DNA from: Mytilus trossulus
Taxonomy: Eukaryota; Mollusca; Bivalvia; Mytilida; Mytilidae
Assembly: GCF_036588685.1 (NCBI RefSeq)
Contig: NC_086374.1
Span: forward strand, 32,542,886 to 32,606,885
DNA length: 64,000 nucleotides
Direction: 5' to 3'
The notes below the pieces were generated by a model. It saw only the letters and a list, made by a program, of their open reading frames with translations, searched no databases and was not told the origin of the DNA. Every line of letters starts with the position of its first letter. Positions within the stretch are counted from its first letter, which is position 1. Below, in pieces: positions 9,913 to 21,923 of the stretch. The translations under genes were made by a program, and so were the position numbers.

Positions 9913-10089
9913 CTGAAAACAAAGTTTCGAAAACTGTTTTGAAATGCGAATTCAGGTCAAGCTAAACCATGAATTAAAATTGCCTTATCCAGAAATTAAC
10001 GCCTTATTTTCACGCCTTACTGACGATATTTGAAAGAATGTCATGACTGCCTCTGCCAGTTTATTTTTTACCTAAAGAATGTAATGGAA

Positions 10090-10335
10090 TTTGATGTGAC
10101 TGCCATACAAGTGAGAGGTTTAGCTAGCTATAAAACCAGGTTCAATCTAACATTTTCTACATTAGAAAATGCCTGTACCAAGTCAGAAATATGACAGTTG
10201 TTATCCATTCGTTTGATGTGTTTGGAATTTTGATTTTGCCTTTTGACATTGGACTTTCCTTTTTCAATTTTCCTCGGAGTTCAGTATTTTTGTGTTTTTA
10301 CTTTTTTCAGTACTCCAGTTATTTGTTAATCTGTT
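10090..10335 (+). repeat. Dispersed repeat family S (SINE-like)
   Basis: It contains GAGAGGTTTAGCTAGCTATA, then a stem (TTTTCTACATTAGAAAA), TACCAAGTCAGAAATATGAC, CATTCGTTTGATGTG and a T-rich end. The same order is seen at 42530-42740 and, partially, at 12797-12916. Its compact size and repeated ends suggest a SINE or MITE; no pol III boxes are clear in this copy. Confidence 0.6.
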
Positions 10336-10513
10336 ATTATCTTTTTATATACACAGACCAGCCATGAGATGTGGAAACGCTCACCTGGCTTTTAAACTAT
10401 AGCCTAGTAGTTTCAATATTTGTATTAAAACGGATCATAACTTTATCCCCTTTTACTTTTAATTTGATCGTATATTTTGTATTTCATTTTTTAAATCCTA
10501 GTACGAATAGTTC

Positions 10514-10625
10514 TCAAAGGTACCAGGATTATAATTTAGTACGCCAGACGCGCGTTTCGTCTACATAAGACTCATCAGTGACGCTCATATATATTTATAA
10601 AGCCAAACAAGTACAAAGTACGAAA
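10514..10625 (+). repeat. Dispersed repeat family K
   Basis: It contains GGTACCAGGATTATAATTTA, GCCAGACGCGCGTTTCGTCT and ACTCATCAGTGACGCTCATAT. A second copy of the first ~78 bases interrupts the reverse transcriptase of the gypsy-type element at 33613-33690, which proves mobility. It continues with AAAGCCAAACAAGTACAAAG. I recognise it as common in Mytilus. Confidence 0.65.
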
Positions 10626-12660
10626 CGATACTGTTTATATCACGTAAATATTATTAAAATGCCGAATATGATTTGTATCCTGTGTACATAAGAGGTAGAT
10701 TTATAGAAGAGGGGGTGCACTTATGAAACTTTGTACAAGATATTTAAAAGAATCACTCCAAATATTGACTTGTCACTGTCCTTTTTCGAATCCGGGATCT
10801 AAGTGAACTTTCAATGTTCTAATTAGCAAAATGGATATGACGCATTATTTACTTTCTACTGTAGAATAAATCGACAAATTGTATTCCTACCGTATGTTGA
10901 TATATGTATTGTTTGATATAAAAATAATCATGAGACTCATTTAGTCCTGATATAGTTTTTGTATGATATGCATTTGCATGACTTGATTTGAAACTTTGAT
11001 ATGATAAAAGAAAAAAAACGTATGCTGCTGCTATTGTGTGTTGTATATTTTAGATAATTGCCCCATGTGTGTCCAAAATCGTGTTCCTCTTATTTTAACG
11101 CTTCACATAGTGTGGTGTATAATCCACCTCATATATTTAATCTCGAAATTCTTTTTGTGTTATTTATTATTGTCATATTGCTGTCAGATTGACGTATCCC
11201 TGGTAAACATATTTTTATCATATATGTAAGTTTAAACGAATTTCATAAATATATTGAAGTTTTTAACGTCTTATCAATGAATAATTAAAAACGTCTAATT
11301 TAAAAATCTGAAACTGAGCGTTGGTGTAATATTCCAGCGGAAGATTGACAATGTCATTTATGAAAAGAAAATGTAGGAAACGAATATCACTATCTTTTAA
11401 TATGTAAGTTTCCCAAACTGGTCATTTTAAGAGACAAACATATTTCAAATAATTATACGAAGCATCCAAGCTAGCAGAAATTATCTGTTATGTTATATGA
11501 CTGCAATGTTAATTTATATAGGCATGTGTCGTCTTTTATTAGAAAGCTAAAGAACGTATTGCGATATTATATTGATATGTTTGAATTATTCTTTATTTGT
11601 TTTTGTTTTTATATGCAACCTTTTTATTATAAATCATGTTTAATATTGCATATTTACGTCATGTTACAAATAGATGTGTCTGAGCGTGGTTTTATAATCA
11701 TTGTATGTGCTCTGATCGTATGTTTGACCAGACTATCAATATAGTCCTCTTACAACAGATTGACAAAATAGGACGAAATTCAACTAAATTTAGGACTAGG
11801 AAACATAGAGCGCAAATGTCAGCAAACTAAATATTCAAGCTAGACATGTAACATGTCTTTACAAACATTTGTTTTGTAGACGATTGCGCTCTTTGCCTAC
11901 TGTGCAATAATCAATGGAATTTTAACCATTTTCATTTCATTTTTCATGGAAAATCAGAATGAGTACTATGTGTGACGTTATCAATGAAACACAGGCACGT
12001 AAAATGTTAAAAAAACGACCGACTATTTCTGATTATTCACTACATAAGTTCTGATTCATTGTGATATTGTTAAAGACATTCTTATTTGAAAGTTAAGCCA
12101 AAAAATGTGGCGATTTTTGGGCCTTATCGAACCTACTCCTTAACAAGTCGATACTGTATCGTTTTTTATTTGTTCTATTTTTGTTTTATTTGCTGCTTCT
12201 TGCAGGAATCAATATCATAATCAATTGTAAATAAATACCAATATGCATCTTGTACTTAACAATGTGATTTTAGCACTTAATTCGAATAGACAGAAACATT
12301 TAACAAACGGGTACATTTCCTCTAATGGTTATGTGTTTAAAACATTACCTCATGTAAAACGTATAAGTAGCTAGTATTTAACTCGATGGTATTTCTTATG
12401 TAAATACAGAACACTATTATTGTTTTAATACTGACATTGCTTACGGCAATTGAACAGCGGTGTTCGCATATTGCCTTTATTAATTAACGGTTATTTAGAC
12501 ATGAAAATAATGCTTTCCGGTTACAAAATTGGAGTTCAATTAAAAAATCCATGGTTCATGGGAAAGTTATAAAGATATCGTTATTATACTAGAATGAGGT
12601 TTAGGTTTTGTTGTGGAACTTCCCCATATCTTATACATATATATACGGCTTTCATTAGCT
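10626..12660. other. Unassigned AT-rich DNA
   Basis: No exon, repeat family or RNA gene supported. Open frames here (for example 11038-11229 and 11490-11744) are hydrophobic, Leu/Ile/Tyr-rich strings expected from AT-rich noncoding DNA. Confidence 0.4.
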
Positions 12661-12679
12661 GCGCTAGTGAAGTTCTCAT

Positions 12680-12916
12680 TTAACGCAATTGGTAAAGCAG
12701 TGGCTTACTGAGGCAAAGGTCCGGAATCGAGTCCCGGTTGGCCTAGTGAAGAATAAAACTGAATGCCTTACTCGAGAGAGGCTAAGCTATAAAAAGGTTT
12801 TACCAACCATTTTCTGCATAGGACAATGTGTGTACAAAGTAATGAATATGACAGTTTTTATCTGTTTTGAATTTTCCTCGAAGCTCGGTATTTTTGTTAT
12901 TTTACTTTTTGAAGAG
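12680..12916 (+). repeat. tRNA-derived SINE-like copy with family S tail
   Basis: A box resembling pol III box A (TTGGTAAAGCAG, 12689-12700) and a weak box B (GGAATCGAGTCCC, 12723-12735) lie 23 bases apart. They are followed from 12797 by the 3' half of family S (ACCATTTTCTGCAT...AATGAATATGACAG...TTTTCCTCG). This suggests family S is a tRNA-headed SINE whose head has decayed in other copies. Confidence 0.45.
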
Positions 12917-13314
12917 TAAATCATGCTCACCAGTTATCACTCACACATGATAAAAGAAATGACACAATGATGAACCAAGAATCAGTTCGAAATGAATGAC
13001 TACAAATTATCATATATATATTACAACTATTTTGATTATGCAATCAAATTTACTTATGTCTAGTTACTATTATGAAACAACCAAATTAATGTTTCGACAT
13101 ATTTTTCGTCAATTTTAGAAGAATCAATAGTTCTCGAAGCACACATTCCTTTAAATTAATTGGTGCCCGTAAAGGGGATGTTTCTAAAGTTACTGACCGT
13201 AATTTGTAGATAATTCAGACTGCAAAAAAAATCTTATATAGGATTATGAATACTTTTCAAGTATATTGACTTGTCATTGCCGATCTAGTTGTATATTATA
13301 ATATACTATCAACA
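12917..13314. other. Unassigned DNA left of the palindrome-array arm
   Basis: AT-rich, nothing recognised; it ends ATACTATCAACA directly before the inverted arm at 13315. Confidence 0.35.
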
Positions 13315-14010
13315 GAGAGCAGAATAAAAAAGGAAAAAACCAATTTTCCTCTTTTTTCACTCTAATTTCTGACAAGTGCAATTAGAGGCCAAAATAAGAC
13401 CAGAACGTAATAAATTTATTCTATAACCCATGTATTTGAGAAAAAATCATGAAAAACAAAGACAATTATGTTTTATTAGTATTTATTTGATACATTTCAA
13501 AATAAATTTATACTGAATTCTACACTTTACTGTCCATTTTCATTCAACTCTCCGTAAATGATGCAACTTAGAATAAATTTATTCTAAATGCATGGTGCTT
13601 TCTGTATATAATCATTTATAAAATAAATTTATTATGAAGAGCCTTGATATCTATTATCAGTTCGAGAAAATCATAGAAAAAATTTATTCTACATACAATG
13701 TATAATGTCATTTATGATTATAATAATATATAAAATAAATTTATTTTGAAAGTTAAGTAATCTGTATGGTAAGGTTGAGACACAGAATAAATTTATTCTA
13801 TGTTCAATGTGATTTTTGTCTTGTATAATAATATATAAAATAAATTTATTCTGAAAGTACAGTTATCATATTAAGGAGGCGACACAGAATAAATTTATTC
13901 TACATTCAATGTGGATTAAGAGTATTATGATATATAAAATAAATTTATTGATAGTACAGTAATTATGATAACTTAAAGGTTGAGACACAGAATAAATTTA
14001 TTCTGGTTAT
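13315..14010 (+). repeat. Left inverted arm: array of AATAAATTTATT palindromes
   Basis: The 12-base palindrome, usually extended to AGAATAAATTTATTCT or AAAATAAATTTATTTT, occurs at about 13409, 13501 (variant), 13572, 13622, 13679 (variant), 13734, 13786, 13839, 13888, 13938 and 13991. After the first three, spacing is 49-57 bases. The two extended forms tend to alternate, with spacers such as GTTGAGACAC and TTCAATGTG. The outer ~90 bases (CAATTTTCCTCTTTTTTCACTC...AATTAGAGGCC) are non-repetitive. Confidence 0.9.
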
Positions 14011-14704
14011 AAAAATATGTTAAATTCGTTTAGCAAAAAATACACTGATCTGTATGATTACATTAGGCTACATAATTTTAAACCAGCAGTGTTTTTGATA
14101 ATATTAGATATGTTCACATAATAAAATTACCTTGACAATACATTTAGGTATTAAAAAATGTGTTCCTATATAATTTTCCATCTTTCATGTCTATTTAATG
14201 ACATATAACATTCATAAAAATGTATTTTATTCGAAGTTGCGATCTGGCTGTTTTTAAACCCAACTTAAGACAATACTTATATCTGCTATCAACAATGCAA
14301 AAGGACACTCCCTTTAAATATGAAAATATCAAATTCTTCAGCTGATTTTGTTATATGGGACTGAATAGAAATACTGTGCAGCACTTTTAAAAAACAAAAC
14401 ATCAACATATAAATGTAAAATAAACAGATAAGAAATAGTAAAAGTTCAACAGGTTTTTCGAAAATTGAAAATAAATCTGTCTTTTAAAACATGTCTCCCT
14501 GTAGATGTACGTGCTTTAAATTGATCTTTTTCTTGCTTCTGGATAGGCCTGATCTGAAAGAAGTAACGACAAATTCAAAACAATTTCAAACATTTTTAGT
14601 TATCATACCAAAATTTATTATATTTGATGAAGAAACTGTCTGTCTTTCTTTTAATTATGATGTCTATTTTGTTTATATAGTATTATTCACTCTCTTAATT
14701 GTCA
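14011..14704. other. Unassigned interior DNA
   Basis: AT-rich; an open frame at 14491-14730 has no protein-like features beyond hydrophobic stretches. Nothing else seen. Confidence 0.35.
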
Positions 14705-14828
14705 TTAATAACAGTCTTGCTCCGTGTTGAAGTCCGTACTTTGACCTATGATGATTTACTTTTATAAATTGTGACTTGGATGGAGAGTTGTCTCATTGGC
14801 ACCCATACCACATCTTCTTATCTATACT
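14705..14828 (+). repeat. Dispersed retroelement tail, family R1
   Basis: Same order as 8525-8660: TGTTGAAGTCCGTACTTTGACC, ATGGAGAGTTGTCTCATTGG, CACATCTTCTTATCTATA. It is followed at 14829 by GAACGAGAAGACATCATTTT, a segment repeated near 17350. Confidence 0.7.
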
Positions 14829-15000
14829 ATTGAACGAGAAGACATCATTTTGGGTGTCGCTTCTCTTGTTTCCACAATAAATTAATCATCATGCCTCTGT
14901 GTCCTTTGGGTACAGTGCATAATCGCATTTGTCATCTATTCATATGATTATTCAGATTGAGTTATTTTGGGTGAAAAACGAGAAAAAAGACGTCCGGATA

Positions 15001-15345
15001 TGTTTCCGTCATTGGGCGAAATTTTAAGTCAGATTAGACTTCCGGTTTGGTTTTTCTGTATACTTAGCCTGGGGTCCTGGCTAATCTTGTTACGACGTGC
15101 AGCTAGATTGGGCCGGATCCCAGGCTACTGTATATATATACTATGAACATACATTGATACTACGAATACAGTGTATTTTCTGTCTTATATCCGTCATTGG
15201 ACGAAATTTAAGTCAGATTAGACCTCCGGTTTGCGTTTTTCTTTTTACTTTGAAACAAATACATATACTACAAAAAAAGTGTATTTTCTGTCTGATATCA
15301 TTTTTAAGTTTACTATCCACGGCAGTCACAGGGTTTATTTGATAA
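15001..15345 (+). repeat. Diverged local duplication
   Basis: A ~55-base block (CCGTCATTGGGCGAAATTTT, AAGTCAGATTAGACTTCCGG) at 15006-15058 recurs at 15188-15240. A neighbouring block (GTGTATTTTCTGTCT) recurs at 15170 and 15280. This is a tandem duplication with a period of ~110-185 bases. Confidence 0.6.
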
Positions 15346-15394
15346 AGAGTGTCTGAATAATATATCAATGACCGCTGTGGATGAATTATTAGAC

Positions 15395-15579
15395 TGTGAA
15401 TCGACTGTAAAAAGAAAATACACTTTCGGGACGTCTGGAACGGGTGTTTTTAAGATCGAAATTTCAGGATTGACCATTTCGGGATCCGGGATTTCGAGAT
15501 ATTTAATTTGTATAATAAATTCAGAACCTCGGGATTTCATGTTTTTAAGCCTGGGATATTGGGATCACGGACCCTCCGC
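15395..15579 (+). repeat. CGGGAT-rich dispersed repeat, copy 1
   Basis: It contains repeated TTCGGGATC/CGGGATTTC words and the shared string CGGGATTTCATGTTTTTAAG, and it is related to 17575-17745. The CpG-rich hexamer recurs irregularly. Confidence 0.55.
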
Positions 15580-15716
15580 AGTGGCGGATCCAGAAATTTT
15601 CATACGCAGGGACCCGTTGACTGCTTAAGAGGGACCCGCTCCGGTCATGCTTCAGTGATTCCCTATATAAGCAACACATTATTTTCCAGAAAAGGGACCC
15701 CCTAAATCCGCCTCTG
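15580..15716. repeat. MITE with CAGTGGCGGAT termini
   Basis: It starts CAGTGGCGGATCCAGAAATT and ends AAATCCGCCTCTG, an imperfect inverted pair. The ends are ~137 bases apart, with GGGACCC motifs inside. A related right end GGATCCGCCACTG lies at 25098-25110. The size and termini fit a short non-autonomous DNA transposon. Confidence 0.65.
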
Positions 15717-15789
15717 CCCCGACCCCCTTTAATGAATGTTATAATATACAGATAAGCGCTAAAATTATTCATGTGTCATTAAAATTAAT

Positions 15790-16406
15790 AGATTTTTTTG
15801 TGGAAAAAGGAGGAGCCGGGCTAGAAAATCAATTATCCTGTCCCAAATCACCTATGACTTTTGATACCTTTTCTGAAACTCTCAAGTCACTAAATGTTTT
15901 ACAAAAAAAGAAGATGTGGTATGAATGCCAATGAGACAGCTCTCCACAAGAGACCAAAATGACACCGAAATTAACATTTAAAGGTCACCCTACGGCCTTC
16001 AACAATAAGCAAAAGCCGATACTGTATAGTCTGATATAAAAGGCCCCGTAATGACAATGTAAAACAATTCAAATGAGAAAACTAACAGCCTTATTTATGT
16101 ACAAAAAATGAACGAAAAACAAATATCACTGAACCACTGAATTACAGGCTCCTGACTGGAATGTTCATAATGCATGTACACTAAATGTATTTTCATAATG
16201 AAATTAATCGAAAACCAAAAATGGGAATTTTGGAAATAAAGGAGGAGGGTTAAAAAAAAACATTTTCCTGTCCCCAAGTACCTATGACTTTTGATACTTT
16301 TCCTGAAATTCTCAAGTCATTAAATCTTTTACATAATTCTTCCTACAACACTTTACATCCTTTCAAATACGCTCTGAATGCCCGCGATTTCGCGGGTGTG
16401 TTCTAG
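15790..16406 (+). mobile_element. Helitron-like non-autonomous element(s), 3' end at 16406
   Basis: At 16381-16396 the perfect stem CCCGCG-ATTT-CGCGGG is followed by TGTGTT and CTAG, then T. This is the canonical Helitron 3' end (hairpin a few bases before CTRR, insertion before T). The block AAAGGAGGAG...CTATGACTTTTGATAC...CTCAAGTCA occurs twice (15790-15905 and 16215-16340), so two copies lie in tandem. The first is cut off by an inverted R1 tail at 15905. The 5' TC end was not defined. Confidence 0.6.
15905..16065 (-). repeat. Dispersed retroelement tail, family R1, inverted
   Basis: It reads AAGATGTGGTATGAATGCCA, ATGAGACAGCTCTCCACAAG, then GACACCGAAATTAACA and GGCCTTCAACAATAAG. On the minus strand this is the same tail as at 38720-38872. 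It sits inside the Helitron-like block and so is younger. Confidence 0.7.
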
Positions 16407-16409
16407 TAT

Positions 16410-16821
16410 ATATATATTGCCTCTGGATACAGCAAGATAAAGATGGCTATGCTATGAACTTGAACAGCAATTGTTGAATTTTGATACAATAAAGGGATTA
16501 ACGTACAGTAACTCATTAAACTTTTACAATTTAAAAGTCAACACTCTATCAAATTAAAAACTCATTATTACATACCTAATCTCCATCTTCAGAAACACTG
16601 TATAAGTCAGGACTGAATAACAATCTAATCTTTTTTGCTGGTGTTTCATAACATTTTTCTCACTCTACAAGAAATATTTGAAGTTAAAATGCAGGAACAC
16701 TTACTCTGTTATTGTTTTTCTTCAGGCATATTTCTTTATTTTTTATCAGGATTGGCACGAATCGTTCCCAACTTCCTGAATATGCATGTAATATTTGCCA
16801 TTGGACATTCAGCCAGTCATG

Positions 16822-16856
<35 letters not shown>

Positions 16857-17574
16857 GAGTCTTAAAACAGATGAATGGGTCATGCCTAGGAGACAGCGAA
16901 CTGAAGACACAAATTACAATTAAAAACAGGTTTCATTAAGTTTTAAACAAAACACAGGACTGGTGTTGGCAATACTTTTACCTACCCCATTCAACATACC
17001 AGAAAACAAGTAAGACATGTTTCAAAAAGAACAGCTGCTTCCTCAGGCAAAAGTATGAGTAATGTACCCAACACATTCCCCCCTTCAACAAAATATCCAT
17101 TTTCCTCTCAAAATGTTAAAGATGCGCCTTCGGCACTCATACAAAAATATATTGAAATTTAGGTACATGTACTTTTGTCAACACTTCATTTTATTACCAA
17201 AATATGAGTGCAAATGTCTCGCCTTTTTTTTACTTATCATTCAAATCATGTTGAAAGTCTTTGGTATGGAGGTTTTACTACAAATATCACGTATACTTAA
17301 CATTAGCAATGCACAACTACAATGTATGATAGTTGTCATGTATACTATTAAACGAGAAGACCTCATTTTGTGTGTCGCTTCTCTTCCTTCCACCACGATA
17401 AATTATTCATCATGCCTCGACCAAAAACCTTAACCTGCAGCGGGACAGACGGAAGGACGAACAAACGAACGAACGCACAGATTCGCAGACTAAAAAACAC
17501 AATGCCAAAAGATGGGGCATAACATTTATTGTTGAAATTGAAAGTAGTGAGTTGGCAAAAAAGAAAGTAGGGTA
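16410..17574. other. Unassigned DNA with a tetranucleotide microsatellite
   Basis: (TCAA)n, about ten units, lies at 16819-16857. A segment at 17350-17420 (CGAGAAGACCTCATTTTGTG, GTCGCTTCTCTTCC) repeats the one at 14829-14880. The rest is unremarkable; the 123-codon open frame at 17062-17433 has no domain I recognise. Confidence 0.4.
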
Positions 17575-17745
17575 GGGATAAGAGGGAATCAGGACTTTTT
17601 CGGGACTTCGGGATTTGGGAATTGACCCTTGCGGGATCCGGGAAGATATTTTTCGATTTCGGGATATGAATTTCTTTAAATTCTGCATCTCGGGATTTCA
17701 TGTTTTTAAGCCCGGGATTTCGGGATCAGGACCAATTCCGACCAC
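17575..17745 (+). repeat. CGGGAT-rich dispersed repeat, copy 2
   Basis: It contains CGGGACTTCGGGATTTGGG, GCGGGATCCGGG and the string CGGGATTTCATGTTTTTAAG shared with copy 1 at 15395-15579. Confidence 0.55.
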
Positions 17746-18039
17746 CCCTCAAATTAGCCTTAGTCGGTCAGTCAATTTATACAAGATTCATATCCTACCA
17801 TTGACATGTTAATAATGCCCTCAAAAGAAAAAGCACTGATGAATTGTCCTAGAAGCATATTTTATTAGACTAATACGGTCTATATATAAGCAGTTACATT
17901 TATTTCATGTTTGGCAATGTTTGGAGCGGTGCAAATTTTACCAAAAGATGCATTGTAGCAAAGGAGAAAAATAATTGTGGTCTGAGACCAGAGACACAAA
18001 AAACATTGAATTTAACAGAAAGGAAACAAATATCAGACT

Positions 18040-18318
18040 TTGAAAAAAGGGAGAGGGCTTTTGATACCTTTTATGAAATTCTCCATACATAATATCTTTT
18101 TAATACAAAAAGTCATCCCAGTTCACAAAGGAGAGGGACGAAAGATACCAAAGTGACAGTCAAACTCATACATCTAAAACAAACTGACAACGCCATGGCT
18201 AAAAATGAAAAAGACAAACAGAAAAACAATAGTACACATGACACAACATAGAAAACTAAAGAATAAACAACACGAACCCCAAGCTGTATATGACCGCGAT
18301 TTTGTGGGTGTGTTCTGG
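18040..18318 (+). mobile_element. Second Helitron-like copy with inserted dispersed repeat
   Basis: GGCTTTTGATACCTTTTATGAAATTCTC at 18056 matches the Helitron-like block at 16215. The 3' end is at 18318: degenerate stem ACCGCG-ATTTTG-TGGGT, then TGTGTT, CTGG (fits CTRR), then T. Between them, 18113-18288 is a different repeat (ACGAAAGATACCAAAGTGAC, CAACGCCATGGCTAAAAATG, ACACGAACCCC) that I recognise as frequent in Mytilus. Confidence 0.5.
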
Positions 18319-19150
18319 TGTTGCTAATAGTACCTGAGAATCAGATCTTAATACAACATCTTATCATCAAACACTTAGGTTAAGGTCATGTTAACCCCGA
18401 CAGATAGACATGATACCACATTTGTCATGGTTGTTCCATACACTACATATTATTGACCTATTGCTTATAATGCCCGAAAAATTGACCCAACCACACAACT
18501 AAAAATTGTCCAATGAACCATAAAAATGAGGTCGAAGTCAATTGAGACCTGTCAGACGGACATATCCAGCTGACAATGATTCCATACATGATACACATTA
18601 TATAATGACCCTACTGCTTAAGGCATTTGAGAAATAGACCAAACCAAAACACCATACTGTACATCGGCCAATGAACTATGAAATTGAGGCCAAGGTCAGA
18701 CGGAACCTATCGGGTGGATATGTACACCTTACAATCATTTCAATAATCAATACAGCAAATATAGATGACTGACTAGCCATAGTATCTAGATACAGCCTTG
18801 CTTAAGTTACTTTAACTTTGATAAATGATCCATGGAATAAGGTCGAGGTCAGGTTACCCCTACATGTACCTAGCTGACGAACATGTAAATGTTGCTAGGA
18901 ACCCATATACCAAACATAGTTATCATATTACTCATTATAAGTGAGTTTTTTATTTAACAAAACAAAATGTATCAAGCAGTTACTGAACCATGAAAATGAG
19001 GTTGCCGGGACAATGATATATGACAGACGCAAATTTCGTAACATATCGTATGAAACCTTTAGATTGTCTAACCTATGAAATATAATGCTTCAAATAAAAG
19101 TGTACACCATCGTCGCCGGCGCCGCTGGGTTGCAATACTACTGTCTCGCA
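18319..19150 (+). repeat. Diverged tandem array, ~155-bp period
   Basis: Four diverged units are anchored at TTCCATA 18434, 18590, 18738 and 18899. Each carries a sequence like AATGAACCATGAAAATGAGG and AAGGTCAGA. It ends in a GC-rich stretch, ATCGTCGCCGGCGCCGCTGG, at 19109-19128. The array starts directly after a Helitron-like 3' end, and its period matches the ~160-bp monomers reported in bivalve pearl/Helentron-related elements. That link is an inference from size and layout only. Confidence 0.6.
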
Positions 19151-21923
19151 TACAGGCGTCGGAAAAAGAAAAAAAAACATCACTGCACAACAGACATCAA
19201 CGTTTCATATAAACCTCTGAAGAAAGAGATACCTTTCTGAGAAAATTTATTTTTCCAAATAGGACCCATTAATTTGTTTTCATGTTTGACTTTATTTCTT
19301 CCAGAGTTTAATCGTTAATACACATGATATATATCATGTGTATGCTACACTTTTACCATTATATAATATTTATGAAAAATTCACTGTTGTCTAAGTGCGT
19401 ACATTCCCCTCGAGATACAATTTATATTATTTACCATTTAACATTCCTTGCAGTCAGAATTAATACATTTTTTAAAAAAATATTCGAAAATGCCTGCCCA
19501 TAACAAGTATAAAATTGATGACCATTCAGGCATTCATTTGAGAAGAAAGCTTCGACTGAGGTGTGTCTTTTCAAAGAGGTCCTTTTAGTTCGAAAAGGAC
19601 ATCGGTGGTCTACTAAAATTGTGCATAGTTAAGAAAATTTGTCAACAGAAGGCATGAAAGGCTTATAATATCTATGTTAATATTTATAAATACATAAAAT
19701 AGATACTTACAGACTTTTGTTGTCTATCCTGATATGTTCCTGGTGCCGTTTCAACCACGACAAATACAATACACAAATGGATATTGAATCGTCGCTCCTA
19801 ATCTTTGAATATCTTTCCTCCATGTACTAACTCGAATAAATCAGCGCCCCTATTCACTACTTTTTTTTTTCGAGAAAATGGTTAATGGAGTGATCGAAGT
19901 GATCATAATATAACGACTGGATTATTCGGGTTATCCATGTACTGACAAATATATTAAGATACACGCTGTGGATTTATTATGTAATTTCCGTCGTTTGTTT
20001 GTCATTATCTATCGTGCGAAATTTTACATTCGAATGTTTATAATTTATTAGGGTTTATATGATCACGATGGCCACAGTATGTGGTCATTAAAATATGATA
20101 TGGGTAATTAGCATATGATTACAAATCTTGTTCGAAGAAACTTTAGAATCGTAAGATTTTATATTACAATTTTCTTTTTCGTTTAGTTAGGTTAGAATAT
20201 CTCATAATAACCTCCTTGTTAAAATTAAAAATCATTTACGTTATTAAAAAAAATCGAAGTTTGGAATATACCAATATTTTTATTTTTGTAAAGGAACATT
20301 TTTTCAATAGAAAAACAAAAGAATATTGGGTAACAATCCGTGACAGAAAATGAATATAACCACATTAAAAAAAACACATTAAAAAATCAAGCAAAGGAAC
20401 AACGCTGTAATTGCTGTAAGTCACATTAAACCTTCAACGTGGAACGAAAAGTATCTCACAACACTGCACGTGTAAGACGACCACTAGCAACAACCAGAGC
20501 GAAATAGTTTGCCAAAAAAAAATGAATAGACTTCGTAAGATGTTACACCAACCATTTTGGGCGCGTTCAAAAAGGAAAGAAGTACGTATTTAAAAAATTT
20601 AGTAGTTCTCACGTATTTAAATCAAACTATATTATAAGCAGAATAATTTTTGGTAAGTTATATAGATACATGTATCAAATGAAAGGGTAAGGACTGCTGA
20701 ACCTTGCAGAACACACACACTTGACAGATGAATACAAATGAATCAAATAGTTATAAATTAGTTCTATAAAATTGAGGGCGTACATTGCCTGTTACTCAGA
20801 TATGAAGTACCTAGTTTGGTGTATCCAAAGTTATGATATAACTAGTTCAGTCTGATGTGTAAATAATGGTATACTTATCCCCCATATATTTTTTTTTTTG
20901 CATGCTGTTTTTTGTGTTGACGTCCGGAATACTACACTGTTGACTTAGCTTCTTGTTCCAGCTTTCCGTAAAAAAAACAATGGTTTTTCCATGATATTAC
21001 ATGTAACATTGCTCTTATCAAACAAATAATGAAGGTTAAGAAAACATTCGTTTATAAGTAATGAAAGCATTTGAATACTGGTACGATTGAAGTTAGAATA
21101 ATGCGTCTTGGCACGTCTTCTTACAAAGTTATGTGTATCTGCTGAAAATGCGTCAAAACATCTGACTCAATTTGTCTAGTACAAAACGTGTTAATAACAT
21201 AAAGCATGTTGTCATTCTGGTTGTGTGTATGTAATAGTTACCACTGGACATCATACATCGTTATTATCGTCATCCTCATCATTCTTTATATAAATAATGA
21301 CGCGAGTATCTTATGGTAAAAAGGGACATAAAAAAGTGGTTGAAACTTTGCTCCATCATGGATATCAATCTAAATAAATATAATTCTCTAATTTCGTCTT
21401 CCTCTTATAAAATGTAATTAGCACTATCATATTTCTGGAATGATTTATCCGGGTTATTGTTTCACATGTAAATTATAAAATAATAAATGGCGAATTAAGT
21501 AAAAAATGTATATGAACTGTGAAAGTACCAAAGCACTTACTTCAAAGTTGCATAAACCCGCGGGGATTTCAAGAGAGCTTTTTACACAAGACAAAGTCAA
21601 TGAAGACATTCCATAACGAACCTATATCTACTGGATTTATTGTTATTTTGTTCAAGTCCTGAATATGCACGTAATTTTAGCCACAACATGTTCAGCAAAC
21701 TTAAAAATCGTCTTTTTTTTTTTATCTGAAAACTGTCATAGGGTGAAACTTGCACATTTATTTCTTATCTAAGATCGGTATTTAATTGCCTAAATTAATT
21801 TGCTTTGGCCTAGCGTGTTAAGTATTTGTAGATTTATTGTTTTCGTGAACTTTAGCAGACTGTCTGATTGACCGTTAACTTTAATGTATGATGCAGCTGT
21901 GTTTGAACTGTAATCATTTCTAA
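19151..21923. other. Unassigned AT-rich DNA
   Basis: No repeat family, exon or RNA gene could be supported. A perfect inverted word ACACATGATATATATCATGTGT is at ~19321-19342. Confidence 0.35.

Noticed and set aside
12680-12740. Functional tRNA gene
   Set aside because: Boxes A and B are degenerate and the surrounding sequence does not fold into an acceptor stem. It is followed by a known repeat tail, so it is a SINE remnant.
13409-14002. CRISPR-like look: short repeats at regular ~52-base spacing
   Set aside because: The repeats are perfect palindromes, only 12-16 bases, and the spacers are themselves related to each other. There are no cas genes and the DNA is plainly eukaryotic.
16819-16857. 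(TCAA)n array as a satellite or regulatory element
   Set aside because: An ordinary tetranucleotide microsatellite of about ten units.
17062-17433. 123-codon open frame
   Set aside because: No recognisable motif. Its 3' part runs into a repeated segment shared with 14829-14880.
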